64,000 nucleotides of DNA from Paeniglutamicibacter sp. Y32M11 (GTDB taxonomy: Bacteria; Actinomycetota; Actinomycetes; Actinomycetales; Micrococcaceae). The position numbers and the translations under genes were made by a program. Shown piece by piece: positions 32,702-41,814 of this stretch. The notes beneath the pieces were generated by a model. It saw nothing but the letters and a program-made list of their open reading frames with translations. It was not told where the DNA came from and did not search any database. The stretch lies in the NCBI RefSeq assembly GCF_019285735.1, contig NZ_CP079107.1, positions 496,001 to 560,000 of the forward strand, given 5' to 3'. The stretch's first letter is position 1; every line of letters starts with the position of its first letter.

Positions 32702-32752
32702 AGAAAAAATGCGCGGGTGCCGAGGTACGTTCATGTACCTCGGCACCCGCGC
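32702..32752 (-). terminator. otsA terminator
   Basis: An 18-bp perfect stem (32711-32728 with 32735-32752) with a six-base loop lies 16 bases past the otsA stop and is followed on the minus strand by ATTTTTTCTT. A classic strong intrinsic terminator that separates otsA from otsB. Confidence 0.9.
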
Positions 32753-32767
32753 CAGATTAACACCAGC

Positions 32768-34243
32768 CTAGACCAGTGTGTCCACCGGTAGCGGCGCACC
32801 CAGTGAGATGAGGAACTCCTTGGACCAATTGCTGACGTTGTGTTCGCGTAGGTGACGTCGCATGCGTCGCATACGGCGGGCCGATTCCTGGGGGTCCATG
32901 CGCAGTGCGCGCAGGATGCCCGACTTCATGCCGTCGATGTCGTGCGGGTTCACCAAGACGGACTGGGTGAGCTGGTCGGCGGCGCCGGTGAACTCGGAAA
33001 GTACCAGCATGCCGGTGTTATCGGTATGGGCGGCGACAAATTCCTTGGCCACCAGGTTCATCCCGTCGCGCAGCGACGTCACCAGCATGAGGTCGGCGGC
33101 GAGGTAGAGCGCAATCATTTCCCGCAGGGGATAGGAATGGTGGAGATAGCGAATGGCCGTGTGTTCCATGGTGTCGTGTTCACCATTGAGGTTGCCGACC
33201 ATCAGCTCGACCTGATCCTTGAGCTGCTGGTAGCGTTCGACATTTTCGCGGCTGGGACTGGCTACCTGAACCATGCAGGCCTCGCCGACCTGGATCTCCC
33301 CGTCGGCCAGTAGCTCGCCGTAGGCCTTGAGCCGGTGGCGAATGCCCTTGGTGTAATCGAGGCGATCCACGCCAAGCAGGACGGTCTTGGGGTTGCCGAG
33401 TTCCTGACGGATTTGCTTGGCTCGAGCAATAATCTCCGGGTCGTGGGCCAGCTCGGCGACCTGCTGGGTATCGATGGAGATGGGATGCGCCTCGGCGCGG
33501 CAGATATTGCTGGTGGTCTCGCCGGCCTCGGTGGCTGCCGGTGGGATGGCCATCGAGCCCTTGACCGTTCGGTCGGTGAAGCGCCGCATGCAGCGCAGGA
33601 AGTTGCTGGCGTCGGTGGTGCGCTGGAAGCCCACCACATCGGCGCCGGCCAGACCCTCGAGGATCTGTTTGCGCCACGGTAGCTGGGAGAAGATGCCGGG
33701 GGAGGGGAACGGAATGTGGTTGAAGAACCCAATGCGCAAGTCTGGGCGGGTTTCACGCAGGAATTTGGGCACCAACTGCAATTGGTAGTCCTGCACCCAC
33801 ACCGTCGCACCGTGTGCGGCGACCTTTGCGGTGGCATCGGCGAAACGCTTATTAACCTTCTTGTAGCTGTCCCACCAGGTGCGGTGGAATTCTGGAGGCA
33901 CGATCACATCGTGGTACAGCGGCCAAAGCGTCGAGTTGGAAAAGCCCTCGTAGTACAGCTCAAGGTCTTCTTCGTCCAGGGGAACCGGGATGAGATGGAT
34001 TCCTTCATTCTCGAAGGGCTCGAGCTCCTCACCAGCGCCGCCGTGCCAGCCGATCCAGGCTCCGTCGGACTCCTGCATGACCGGTGCGATGGCTGTCACC
34101 AGGCCGCCGGGGGCTCGGCGCCACGAGAGCTCGCCATTCTCACCCTGTACTCGATCGACGGGAAGCCTATTGGCCACCACGATGAAGTCGTAACTCGGTG
34201 CTTCGCTACCGGTTTCGCTATTGTTTTGCTGTTCGGCGTTCAT
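32768..34243 (-). CDS. otsA: Trehalose-6-phosphate synthase
   Basis: A 491-residue glycosyltransferase family 20 enzyme joining UDP-glucose and glucose 6-phosphate. Motifs include VVANRLPVDRV near the N-terminus, WVQDYQLQLVPKFLRE, GVDRLDYTKGI and LRDGMNLVAKEFVAA. The ATG follows GGAAGG at good spacing. The pathway partner otsB is just downstream, beyond a terminator. The upstream neighbour is divergent. Confidence 0.95.
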   Translation of the reverse strand: MNAEQQNNSETGSEAPSYDFIVVANRLPVDRVQGENGELSWRRAPGGLVTAIAPVMQESDGAWIGWHGGAGEELEPFENEGIHLIPVPLDEEDLELYYEGFSNSTLWPLYHDVIVPPEFHRTWWDSYKKVNKRFADATAKVAAHGATVWVQDYQLQLVPKFLRETRPDLRIGFFNHIPFPSPGIFSQLPWRKQILEGLAGADVVGFQRTTDASNFLRCMRRFTDRTVKGSMAIPPAATEAGETTSNICRAEAHPISIDTQQVAELAHDPEIIARAKQIRQELGNPKTVLLGVDRLDYTKGIRHRLKAYGELLADGEIQVGEACMVQVASPSRENVERYQQLKDQVELMVGNLNGEHDTMEHTAIRYLHHSYPLREMIALYLAADLMLVTSLRDGMNLVAKEFVAAHTDNTGMLVLSEFTGAADQLTQSVLVNPHDIDGMKSGILRALRMDPQESARRMRRMRRHLREHNVSNWSKEFLISLGAPLPVDTLV

Positions 34244-34396
34244 GTTGACCTTCCATTCCTGCGCTCAAGATTTATCTCGAGCTTAGGCCAAGAGGGTGAT
34301 GTAGGCGACATGAAGGCGCTAAGCTACGCGTATTCCGTGCCCTAAACTGGAGTGGTCGGGGGAGTTTCACACCAATCTAAAAGGACGTTTTGACCT

Positions 34397-35260
34397 ATGG
34401 CAACCAATAGCCAGCGGCCGAGCAAGGCCGAACGGACAGCGAGTGCGCGCGAGCAGGCGCAGAGCATGCGTATTGCTCAAGAAGCAGCTGACAAACGAAA
34501 GTCATTGTTTATCAAGCTGGGTGTCCTGGTGGCAGTGCTTGCCGTTGTTGGATTGATCGTGGCACTGGTGCTGCAGAACAATTCGGGCAAGGTCGCCGAT
34601 TCTGGCGCGGTGCCCAAGGGCGGAAACGAAGCCGGCGGTATCACGCTCACCTCCGATAAGACACTTGCTGATACCTCCGGGCTCAGTGTTGACATCAATA
34701 ACGTGGGAACCAGGGACGCGAGCCAGACTGCTCCCACGCCCCGGGATGCCAAGGTTGCTCCCAAGGGCGAACCGGTTAACCTGTTGATCTATGTGGACGT
34801 GAACTGTGTTCACTGCGCCGAATTTGAGGGCGCGTATGCCGACCAGATCAGCACCTGGCTGGCTGCCGGCGACGTGCAGGTCGAATACCGCAATATTGCC
34901 ATTCTTGATGGTGCTTCCCCGACGAACTACTCCTCACGCGGCGCCAACGCCCTTGCATGCGTAGCCGATGCCGCTCCGGCCTCCTACTTGCCGTTCGCCA
35001 AGGCAGTTTTCGCTCACTACCCGGAGGGCGAAATGAAGAACAGCGAGTTGGCGGCGATGGCTAAGGACAACGGCGCCGATGTTGCTGATTGCATTGACAA
35101 GGGAACGTTCCGCTCCTTTGCTCAGTTCACCCACGCCGCATCCGGTGTTGATGTTATTGGTGGAACCCCCAGCGTCTTTATCCAGGGCAAGTACTACGAT
35201 GCAAACACCGAGCCCGACTTCGTCGGCGTTGTGAACGCTGCGATCGCTGCCAATAAGTAG
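34397..35260 (+). CDS. Membrane-anchored DsbA-family thiol oxidoreductase
   Basis: A 287-residue protein with a basic cytoplasmic N-terminus, one membrane helix (about 37-59) and an extracytoplasmic DsbA-like domain. The active site is Cys137-Val-His-Cys140 and the cis-proline is in GGTPSVFI near the C-terminus. This is the usual layout of actinobacterial DsbA-like proteins (thioredoxin_4 type), which form or shuffle disulfides in exported proteins. AAAGGA precedes the ATG. Monocistronic, followed by a hairpin. Confidence 0.9.
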   Translation: MATNSQRPSKAERTASAREQAQSMRIAQEAADKRKSLFIKLGVLVAVLAVVGLIVALVLQNNSGKVADSGAVPKGGNEAGGITLTSDKTLADTSGLSVDINNVGTRDASQTAPTPRDAKVAPKGEPVNLLIYVDVNCVHCAEFEGAYADQISTWLAAGDVQVEYRNIAILDGASPTNYSSRGANALACVADAAPASYLPFAKAVFAHYPEGEMKNSELAAMAKDNGADVADCIDKGTFRSFAQFTHAASGVDVIGGTPSVFIQGKYYDANTEPDFVGVVNAAIAANK

Positions 35261-35287
35261 CATTGAGGACAATCGTCGCTGATCGAT

Positions 35288-35334
35288 CGGTCGCGGCACC
35301 CCGATCCATCTTGGGTATGGGGGCACCGCGACCG
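35288..35334 (+). terminator. Probable terminator after DsbA-like gene
   Basis: Stem CGGTCGCGG / CCGCGACCG plus CCCC / GGGG separated by a two-base mismatch, 27 bases past the stop. No T run. Confidence 0.5.
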
Positions 35335-35446
35335 AGCGGCCAAGCATCCTCCACGTGTCTTCGGCGTCCCGGTTTCATCCTGTGAGGGATTGTCGGCTAC
35401 GCTAGTTCCTGCACTTGTGTCGTGAATGATCGATGCAATGCAGTTT

Positions 35447-35523
35447 GCCTCCTTAGCTCAGTTGGCCAGAGCATCGCTCTTGTAAAGCGAGGGTCGCCGG
35501 TTCGAATCCGGCAGGAGGCTCCA
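35447..35523 (+). tRNA. tRNA-Thr (anticodon TGT)
   Basis: A 77-nt cloverleaf: acceptor GCCTCCT / AGGAGGC, anticodon stem TCGCT / AGCGA, loop CTTGTAA, GGTTCGAATCC T arm and encoded CCA. The anticodon reads ACA codons. Confidence 0.97.
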
Positions 35524-35530
35524 CGAGCAA

Positions 35531-35565
35531 GGCCCTGATTCCCGATAAATAAGGGAATCGGGGCC
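35531..35565 (+). terminator. tRNA-Thr terminator
   Basis: Stem GGCCCTGATTCCC / GGGAATCGGGGCC, starting 7 bases after the tRNA and followed by TTT. Confidence 0.8.
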
Positions 35566-35723
35566 TTTGCTGCGTCTGGATGCGGTCGCTCATATCTCGT
35601 GGTGAACCAAACCCCAGCATCACGGCGGGTACACCTCACTGGCCTGGTGACGTGGCGGCTTCAACGTCAAACACCGTATGTCTAACCGGGAATATCTCAC
35701 CGCTAACGCGGCTTGCCACAGGT

Positions 35724-36815
35724 ATGACAAGCGAGAACGAAACAGTCCAAGAAGCCCAACGAACAGCGCTCGTCGTCGGTGCCACGGGCATCGCGGGGTC
35801 CGCCTTGGTAGATACCCTCACGAACGTAGGTTGGAAGGTACTTGCTCTTTCCCGCAGGCCCGGTCCCGAACGCGACGGGGTGCGTTGGCTATCGGCGGAT
35901 CTGACCTCCACCACGTCTGTGGCCACTGCTCTGGCTCCGGAGCGACCGACGCACGTTTTCTTCACCGCATGGTCGAGGCAGAACTCGGAGGAAGAGAACA
36001 TTGCCGTTAACGCTGGCATGGTGCGCTCGCTCTTGGCCGGACTGCGGGGCAAACCCGTGGAGCATGTGGCACTGATGACGGGACTCAAGCACTATCTCGG
36101 TCCGTTCGAAGCCTACGCTGCCGGGGAGATGGCCGATACGCCGTTCCACGAGGAAGAACCGCGTCTGCCCGTTCGAAACTTTTACTACGCACAGGAAGAC
36201 GAGCTCTTCGCGAGTGCCGCAGAACAGGGCTTCTCGTGGTCGGTGCACCGGGCACATACCGTCATTGGTCACGCCGTGGGCAATGCCATGAACATGGGCC
36301 TCACGCTTGCTGCGCAGGCGGCGCTTTGCAAGGAAACCGGCGAATCCTTCGTTTTCCCCGGTTCGGAGATGCAGTGGAACGGGCTGACCGATATGACGGA
36401 CTCGGGTCTCCTCGCCGAGCAGATGATCTGGGCGTCGACGACCCCCGCTGCTGCCAACGAGGCCTTCAACATCGTCAATGGGGATGTGTTCCGCTGGCGT
36501 TGGATGTGGCCAAAGCTCGCAGCTCACTTTGACGTGGAGTGGGAGGGCTTTCAGCAGGCGCCGCGGCCACTTGAACTGGCTATGGCGGACCGGGAAGATC
36601 AGTGGCGAGGCCTTGCCTCGCGCCACGGTCTCGCAGAGCCACGCTTGGATAAGTTGGCCTCGTGGTGGCATACGGACGCTGACCTAGGTCGAAACATCGA
36701 AGTGGTGGCCGATATGGGCAAAAGTAGGGTCGCAGGGTTTACCGGATACCGGCGGACCTACGATGCTTTCATCTCGCTATTCGAGCGCTACCGCGCCGAG
36801 AAACTTATTCCCTAG
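35724..36815 (+). CDS. PRISE-like SDR reductase (progesterone 5-beta-reductase/iridoid synthase-like)
   Basis: A 363-residue atypical short-chain dehydrogenase. The NADPH loop is GATGIAGSAL (19-28). Instead of the classical YxxxK, it has the PRISE signature pair: Lys122 in TGLKHYLGPF and the tyrosine of NFYYAQED (about 152-159), the catalytic residues of plant progesterone 5-beta-reductase and iridoid synthase. WSVHRAHTVIG (about 172-182) also fits. These enzymes reduce activated C=C bonds of enones and enals; the bacterial substrate is unknown. ATG 35724 was chosen because the Rossmann fold begins 15 residues later; upstream in-frame codons have no support. Apparently monocistronic. Confidence 0.88.
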   Translation: MTSENETVQEAQRTALVVGATGIAGSALVDTLTNVGWKVLALSRRPGPERDGVRWLSADLTSTTSVATALAPERPTHVFFTAWSRQNSEEENIAVNAGMVRSLLAGLRGKPVEHVALMTGLKHYLGPFEAYAAGEMADTPFHEEEPRLPVRNFYYAQEDELFASAAEQGFSWSVHRAHTVIGHAVGNAMNMGLTLAAQAALCKETGESFVFPGSEMQWNGLTDMTDSGLLAEQMIWASTTPAAANEAFNIVNGDVFRWRWMWPKLAAHFDVEWEGFQQAPRPLELAMADREDQWRGLASRHGLAEPRLDKLASWWHTDADLGRNIEVVADMGKSRVAGFTGYRRTYDAFISLFERYRAEKLIP

Positions 36816-36947
36816 AGATCGCTCAGCGCTCCCGGAGGCTAAGAAACCACCGTCGCCATCCCCTCTAGATGAGCCCGATAGTCTGCTCTCGGGAGCTATC
36901 TGGAGGGGCGGCGCTCGCCGGTGGACCGTTGGGTAGCTGGTTCGGAA

Positions 36948-37256
36948 CTATGCGGTCTGTTGCTTGTTGAATTTGCGTCGTTGCGCAGCCGTACTTAGTT
37001 TTCCGTGCCATATCAAGAACCGCGGTACAACCACGTAGACGGCCGTCGGGACAACCACCGCGGTGAGCACGAAAGCGCGCAGAATTGGATGCCAGTGCTC
37101 GGCGAAGAGGCCCAAAAGGGTCATGCCGATGGCTACCAGGGGGAAAATCGCGCACCACGTGAGGATGGCTCGAACGTGCACCGAGGCGACACCCGGTTTC
37201 CGATGCTGGTGTGCGTCGGTTTCATCGGCAGCTAGTGCTTTGCCTTCGTGTTCCAT
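36948..37256 (-). CDS. Small two-helix membrane protein
   Basis: A 102-residue protein with a His-rich hydrophilic N-terminus, two hydrophobic segments (about 28-51 and 58-83) and a basic C-terminal tail. ATG 37256 is preceded by GGAG at six bases, better than the in-frame TTG at 37268. Convergent with the PRISE-like gene. No family recognised with confidence. Confidence 0.7.
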   Translation of the reverse strand: MEHEGKALAADETDAHQHRKPGVASVHVRAILTWCAIFPLVAIGMTLLGLFAEHWHPILRAFVLTAVVVPTAVYVVVPRFLIWHGKLSTAAQRRKFNKQQTA

Positions 37257-37617
37257 TGTGTTCTCCAAAAATCGTGTAAGTGCTGCCGAGCTTTGTTAAG
37301 CAGCAAAACTTGAGTTTTGTTCCCTTCAATCGATATCCGACGCTTTTATCGGAATGGGGGAGCCGCATCCAATGGTCTTTGTCTGCTTAGGTTGGTCATG
37401 CACGCCCGCTCGGGAAGTTCCGAATTGGCATGACTGCAGGTAGGGCCACTGAAGAAGCTTGCTGGAGGCTGCGTCGTTAACGCGTGAATCTGTCAGGGGC
37501 GTCAGTGGAACACCGCTGAACATCGGTGAGGGCCCCAAAATTCTTGAGGATCGTGCAGGAGGCAAGTGGCTCCTGGAATATGTATGCACGGCGAGGTGCC
37601 GCACGTAGGCTGGGCGC
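37257..37617. other. Divergent promoter region, no gene seen
   Basis: About 360 bases between two divergent small membrane protein genes. I see no conserved motif, tRNA or repeat; it presumably holds both promoters. Confidence 0.55.
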
Positions 37618-38184
37618 ATGCGCGAACGGAAGCGACGCCTTGCCGCGCTCGGGCTGGACTACCTCGTCATCCTGTCGTGGATGATGGTGCTCGGCGTGAT
37701 CTCAACCGTCATTTTTCTGATCCGTGGGGAACTTCCCGATACCTTGGGAACCATTGGCCCGCTCGGGAGCCAGCTGGTGTATTTTCTTCTGCTCACGTTG
37801 GTGGTCGGCATTTACCTCTACAAGACCGAGTCCGGTGCGCACCATGCAACGTGGGGCAAGCGGAGGATGGGACTTCAGGTGAGGTCCGTGAACGGCGAGC
37901 CGCCGGGCCGGATGGATATCTTGCTCAGGACCGTCGTGAAGTTGCTGCCCTGGGAAAGTGCGCACTTTTTCATCTGGCAGATGATGTATGTGTACTACCA
38001 ACGTGGGTATGACGCCACGCCCCCTGCCCGGATCTTCGTGGGGTTGAACGCAGTCAGTCTCACCGCGTTGGTATATCTGCTTTTGGTCCTCATCACGGGC
38101 CGCGGGCCTCATGATCTGGCTGCCCGAACCATGGTTGTTGACCGTGAGGTAGTAGAACCCAGCAGAAACGAAAGCCGAGGCTAG
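37618..38184 (+). CDS. RDD-family membrane protein
   Basis: A 188-residue integral membrane protein. The RDD signature is visible as RKRRLAALGLDYLVIL (Arg and Asp in the first helix) and WGKRRMGLQVRSVNGEPPG (after the second helix), with four hydrophobic segments. Function is unknown; RDD proteins are often small-molecule or ion transport accessories. The stop overlaps that of the convergent LacI gene through CTAG. Confidence 0.88.
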   Translation: MRERKRRLAALGLDYLVILSWMMVLGVISTVIFLIRGELPDTLGTIGPLGSQLVYFLLLTLVVGIYLYKTESGAHHATWGKRRMGLQVRSVNGEPPGRMDILLRTVVKLLPWESAHFFIWQMMYVYYQRGYDATPPARIFVGLNAVSLTALVYLLLVLITGRGPHDLAARTMVVDREVVEPSRNESRG

Positions 38185-39224
38185 GGCTCGAGTGTAGAGC
38201 CACGCACCATCAGTGAGCTCTCCAGCGTGATGGGCTGTTGCTCGAGCTCTTCGCCGGCGATGAGGCTCAGCAGCTGCTCGGCGGCTCGGCGGCCCAGCAA
38301 TTCGCCGGGTAGGTGCACACTGGTCAGACCGGGGGAACTGGTCATCGAATAGGGCAGGTCGTCAAAGCCCGTCACAGCCAGTTCCCCGGGAATCAAGATT
38401 CCTGCGGCTCGTGCTTCCTGGAGTATTCCGTAGGCGTGGGTGTCGGTGGCGCAGGCCACGGCGGTGACTCCGGCTTTTTTCCACGCCGGCCATGCCGCGG
38501 CAAAGGCGTTTGCCGCCAGACCAACGTTGATGGTGGTGGCGATTTGTGCCTCCGGCGGCACGCTCACGCCCAGTTCCTCGGCGGCAGTCAAAAATGCCTC
38601 GCGGCGAACGTCAAAGGTGGTGGTTCCGGTGTTGCCGTCCATATAGGCAACGGTGGTGTGGCCGGTGGCTGAGAGATGCGCGGCAATGGCCCGTGCGCCC
38701 TGTGCGACATCGAGGTTCACGGCCGGAACATCGGAGCCGAAGCCCGGGGCATCAAGCAACACCATCGGACCGGGAGCCGACAGCTCTTGAAGGAAGGTCG
38801 GGTCTGGCGCATCCACCAATAGTCCGGCAGGACGTAGTCCCAGGAGGCGACGGGTGTTTTCTGCGCTGGGCAGCTGGCCGGCGTCGGTGACCGAAAGCAG
38901 TAATTGGTATTCGGAGCCCAATGCTGCGCGGACCCCGGCGATGACCATGGCAAAAAATGGGTTGGAGATATCCGGAGCCACCATGATCACGGTATTGCTC
39001 ACGCCTCGGGCGAGGGAGGAACCGATGCTGTCCACCACGTAGCCGAGTTCACGAATGGCCTCGCGGACCAAAATTTCATTGCTGGCCGACACCCGTCCGC
39101 TAGCCTTGCCGTTGGCCACCAGTGAGACCGTTGCGGTGGAAACTCCTGCGCGTTCGGCCACCATAGCGGCGGTCACCCGACGCCGGATCGGTGTGCTGGC
39201 GCGCGGCTTTTCGGACGGATGCAT
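38181..39224 (-). CDS. LacI-family regulator of the nucleoside-utilisation cluster
   Basis: A 347-residue repressor with a LacI helix-turn-helix (VTAAMVAERAGVSTATVSLV, about 17-36) and a periplasmic-binding-type effector domain. It is divergent from nucleoside hydrolase, MFS transporter and ribokinase genes, and two CG-centred operators lie in the shared promoter region. It therefore probably represses that cluster until a nucleoside or ribose-type inducer is present. The effector is inferred from the neighbours. Confidence 0.9.
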   Translation of the reverse strand: MHPSEKPRASTPIRRRVTAAMVAERAGVSTATVSLVANGKASGRVSASNEILVREAIRELGYVVDSIGSSLARGVSNTVIMVAPDISNPFFAMVIAGVRAALGSEYQLLLSVTDAGQLPSAENTRRLLGLRPAGLLVDAPDPTFLQELSAPGPMVLLDAPGFGSDVPAVNLDVAQGARAIAAHLSATGHTTVAYMDGNTGTTTFDVRREAFLTAAEELGVSVPPEAQIATTINVGLAANAFAAAWPAWKKAGVTAVACATDTHAYGILQEARAAGILIPGELAVTGFDDLPYSMTSSPGLTSVHLPGELLGRRAAEQLLSLIAGEELEQQPITLESSLMVRGSTLEP

Positions 39225-39268
39225 GGCTTCAATCTTAGTCCAGCCCGCCGATCCCCGACCCGTACCGC

Positions 39269-39318
39269 GTCAAACGCTTGACTAGGGTGTTCGTGGAACC
39301 ATGAGTTAAGCGTTTGAC
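39269..39318. promoter_or_regulatory. Pair of LacI-type operators for the nucleoside cluster
   Basis: GTCAAACGCTTGAC at 39269-39282 and GTTAAGCGTTTGAC at 39305-39318, both 14-bp near-dyads centred on CG, with centres 36 bases apart. They lie between the divergent lacI and nucleoside hydrolase genes, 45 and 97 bases from the two starts, and differ in sequence from the maltose-region operators, consistent with a different LacI protein. Confidence 0.8.
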
Positions 39319-39414
39319 GGACGATCAAAATGGTGCCAGAATTCGGATGAAATAGCTTGTCCTGTTTGTGGCTTCGCGCCATGGACATTTATCCCCGAAG
39401 ATGTGGAGAAAACC

Positions 39415-40395
39415 ATGGGCGCACCCATCGCCTCGACCGAGCCGCGAAAGATCATTCTTGACTGCGATCCCGGACACGATGACGCGGTAGCCATTCTGTT
39501 GGCGCACGGCAGCCCGGCGATCGAATTGCTGGCCGTGACCACGGTAGTTGGCAACCAAACGCTGGAAAAGGTCACCAAGAACGCGCTCTCCGTGGGCACC
39601 ATCGCCGGCATCACCGGTGTTCCCTTTGCTGCCGGTTGCGCCCGCCCGCTGGTGCGCACCATCGAAAACGCTCCCGACATTCACGGCGAATCCGGCATGG
39701 ACGGACCCGCGCAACCCGAATCCACCATCACGCTGGATCCTCGCCACGCCGTTGACCTGATCATTGACACCGTCATGGCCCACGAGCCGGGCACCATCAC
39801 CCTGGTCCCCACCGGCGGGTTGACCAACATCGCCATGGCCGCCCGCAAGGAACCGCGCATCGTTGAACGCGTGAAGGAAGTTGTCCTGATGGGCGGCGGA
39901 TATCACGTAGGCAACTGGAGCGCCGTGGCCGAATTCAACATCATCATTGACCCCGAGGCTGCTCACATCGTGTTCAACGAGAAGTGGCCGGTAGTCATGG
40001 TTGGACTGGATCTGACCCACCAGGCACTTGCCACCGACGAGGTCGTCGCAAAAATCGAGGCCATCGGCACCGGCCCGGCCAAGTTCGTGCGTGAACTAAT
40101 GGACTTCTTCCAGGCAACCTACAAGGACGCCCAGGGCTTCGACTTCCCCCCGGTCCACGACCCCTGCGCCGTGGCCTATGTGATTGACCCGAGCATTGTC
40201 TCAACCCGTAAGGTCCCGGTGAACATCGAACTCACCGGAACCCTCACCCTGGGCATGACGGTCGCGGACTTCCGCGCCCCGGCCCCCGCAGACTGCCACA
40301 CGTCGGTGGCCGTGGACCTTGATCACCAGCGCTTCTGGGACCTGGTCACCGACGCGCTGGTACGCATTGGCGACGTTGAGGTCGCGGCCCTGTGA
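39415..40395 (+). CDS. Nucleoside hydrolase (IunH/RihA-RihC family)
   Basis: A 326-residue N-ribohydrolase that cleaves nucleosides to base and ribose. The calcium-binding cluster is DCDPGHDDA (16-24), with further family motifs VPTGGLTNIAMA and the C-terminal HDPCAVAYV. ATG 39415 follows GGAG at six bases. It overlaps the MFS gene by 4 bases and starts a three-gene operon ending in ribokinase, so the released ribose can be phosphorylated directly. Base preference cannot be predicted. Confidence 0.94.
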   Translation: MGAPIASTEPRKIILDCDPGHDDAVAILLAHGSPAIELLAVTTVVGNQTLEKVTKNALSVGTIAGITGVPFAAGCARPLVRTIENAPDIHGESGMDGPAQPESTITLDPRHAVDLIIDTVMAHEPGTITLVPTGGLTNIAMAARKEPRIVERVKEVVLMGGGYHVGNWSAVAEFNIIIDPEAAHIVFNEKWPVVMVGLDLTHQALATDEVVAKIEAIGTGPAKFVRELMDFFQATYKDAQGFDFPPVHDPCAVAYVIDPSIVSTRKVPVNIELTGTLTLGMTVADFRAPAPADCHTSVAVDLDHQRFWDLVTDALVRIGDVEVAAL

Positions 40396-41813
40396 GTACC
40401 ACTACGCAACCAAGCGCAGGAACCCGCGGCGGAGTCGTCGCGCTGACGGTTGCGCTGCTCACCGCCTGCATTGCCTTCCAACTTAACGCCTCGATGCTCA
40501 GCCCCGCGCTGGTCACCATGGGCGAGGAACTGAAGACCGATCAGGGTTCCATTGGCCTGTCGCAGACCTGGTTCTTCACCACCGCAGCACTGTTCTCCCT
40601 CTTCCTGCCCCGTCTCTCCGACGTGGTGGGCCGCAAGAAAATCCTGATCTTCATGATGCTGCTGACGGCCGTTGGCTCAGTGGTGGCAGCACTGGCCCCC
40701 AACATTGGGTGGCTCTTCGCCGGGCGTATCATTCAGGGTGTTTCCGGCCCCACGGTCCCCCTTGCCCTGCTGATGCTCCGCAGCACCGTCACGAACAATC
40801 GCCGCTATGGCTCGCTGATGGGCCTGATCCTTGCCGTTAACGGTGGAGTTGCCGGCATCGACTCCTTCCTGGGTGGCTACCTGGCCGAAAACCACGGCTT
40901 CCGCTCGATCTTCTGGGTCATGGTGGTACTAGCAGTGATCGCGGCGGCATGTGTCGCTGCGTTCACCCGTGAGTCCAAGCCTCAGGCCGGCACCACCATG
41001 GACTGGAAGGGCGTCTTCTTCATCGTGGTGGCCGTCGGCGCACTGCTGACCGCCCTCAATGAGGCAGCCAAGCTGGTCGGCGGCATGGATGTGCGAACGC
41101 TCATCATTTCCGTGGTGCTCCTTGGCATCGGCGCAGCCGCCTTTTATGGCTTCTGGGCCACCGAGAAACGCGTGGCCGAACCCATGGTTCAGGTGGAGCA
41201 TCTGCGTCAGCGCGCCACCTGGGCACCACTGTTGACCACGGTACTGACCATGACCGGCATCTTTGCCGTCATCAATGGCATTGTCCCGGCCTACGTTCAG
41301 GCCGCAGCCCCCGGCTTCGGCGTTGGACCCACCGAGACGGCACTGCTGATCCTCACGCCGTATGCGCTACTGGGTTGGGTCTTCGGCCCGATCAGTGGAC
41401 GTTTGGCCCCGGTCTGGGGATATAACAAGGTACTGCGCATCGGCATGATCGGCTCGATTGTGTCCCTGCTGATCATTGTGTTCTTCGGTCTCGACTCGCT
41501 GCCCATGATGGTCGCCGGCACCGCGCTGCTGGGCATCATGTATGCGGGTACCGCCAACATCATGCTGAACGGTTTGGGCGTGGTGCTCTCGCCCAAGGGC
41601 AACCCCGGCTTCCTGCCGGGCATGAACGCCGGTGCCTTCAACCTCGGTGCCGGACTGAGCTTCCTGGTCCTGCCGGCGGTGCTGGTGGGAACTGCTTCCA
41701 TGGGGGAGCGCGGCTCCTATACGACCGTGGTGGTGGTGGGTCTGATCATCACCGTGGCCGCCTTCGCCGCCTCGCTGTTGATCCCCAAGCCCGTTGATGC
41801 AGAGGTGAAATAA
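40392..41813 (+). CDS. MFS transporter (probable nucleoside or ribose uptake)
   Basis: A 473-residue major-facilitator protein with 12-14 membrane helices. The loop 2-3 motif is RLSDVVGRKK (about 72-81). The start is GTG within the hydrolase stop (GTGA overlap). Its sequence type resembles DHA2/EmrB-like families, which often export drugs, but the operon position between nucleoside hydrolase and ribokinase argues for uptake of nucleosides. That role is inference from context. Confidence 0.88.
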   Translation: MSTTTQPSAGTRGGVVALTVALLTACIAFQLNASMLSPALVTMGEELKTDQGSIGLSQTWFFTTAALFSLFLPRLSDVVGRKKILIFMMLLTAVGSVVAALAPNIGWLFAGRIIQGVSGPTVPLALLMLRSTVTNNRRYGSLMGLILAVNGGVAGIDSFLGGYLAENHGFRSIFWVMVVLAVIAAACVAAFTRESKPQAGTTMDWKGVFFIVVAVGALLTALNEAAKLVGGMDVRTLIISVVLLGIGAAAFYGFWATEKRVAEPMVQVEHLRQRATWAPLLTTVLTMTGIFAVINGIVPAYVQAAAPGFGVGPTETALLILTPYALLGWVFGPISGRLAPVWGYNKVLRIGMIGSIVSLLIIVFFGLDSLPMMVAGTALLGIMYAGTANIMLNGLGVVLSPKGNPGFLPGMNAGAFNLGAGLSFLVLPAVLVGTASMGERGSYTTVVVVGLIITVAAFAASLLIPKPVDAEVK

Positions 41814-41814
41814 C

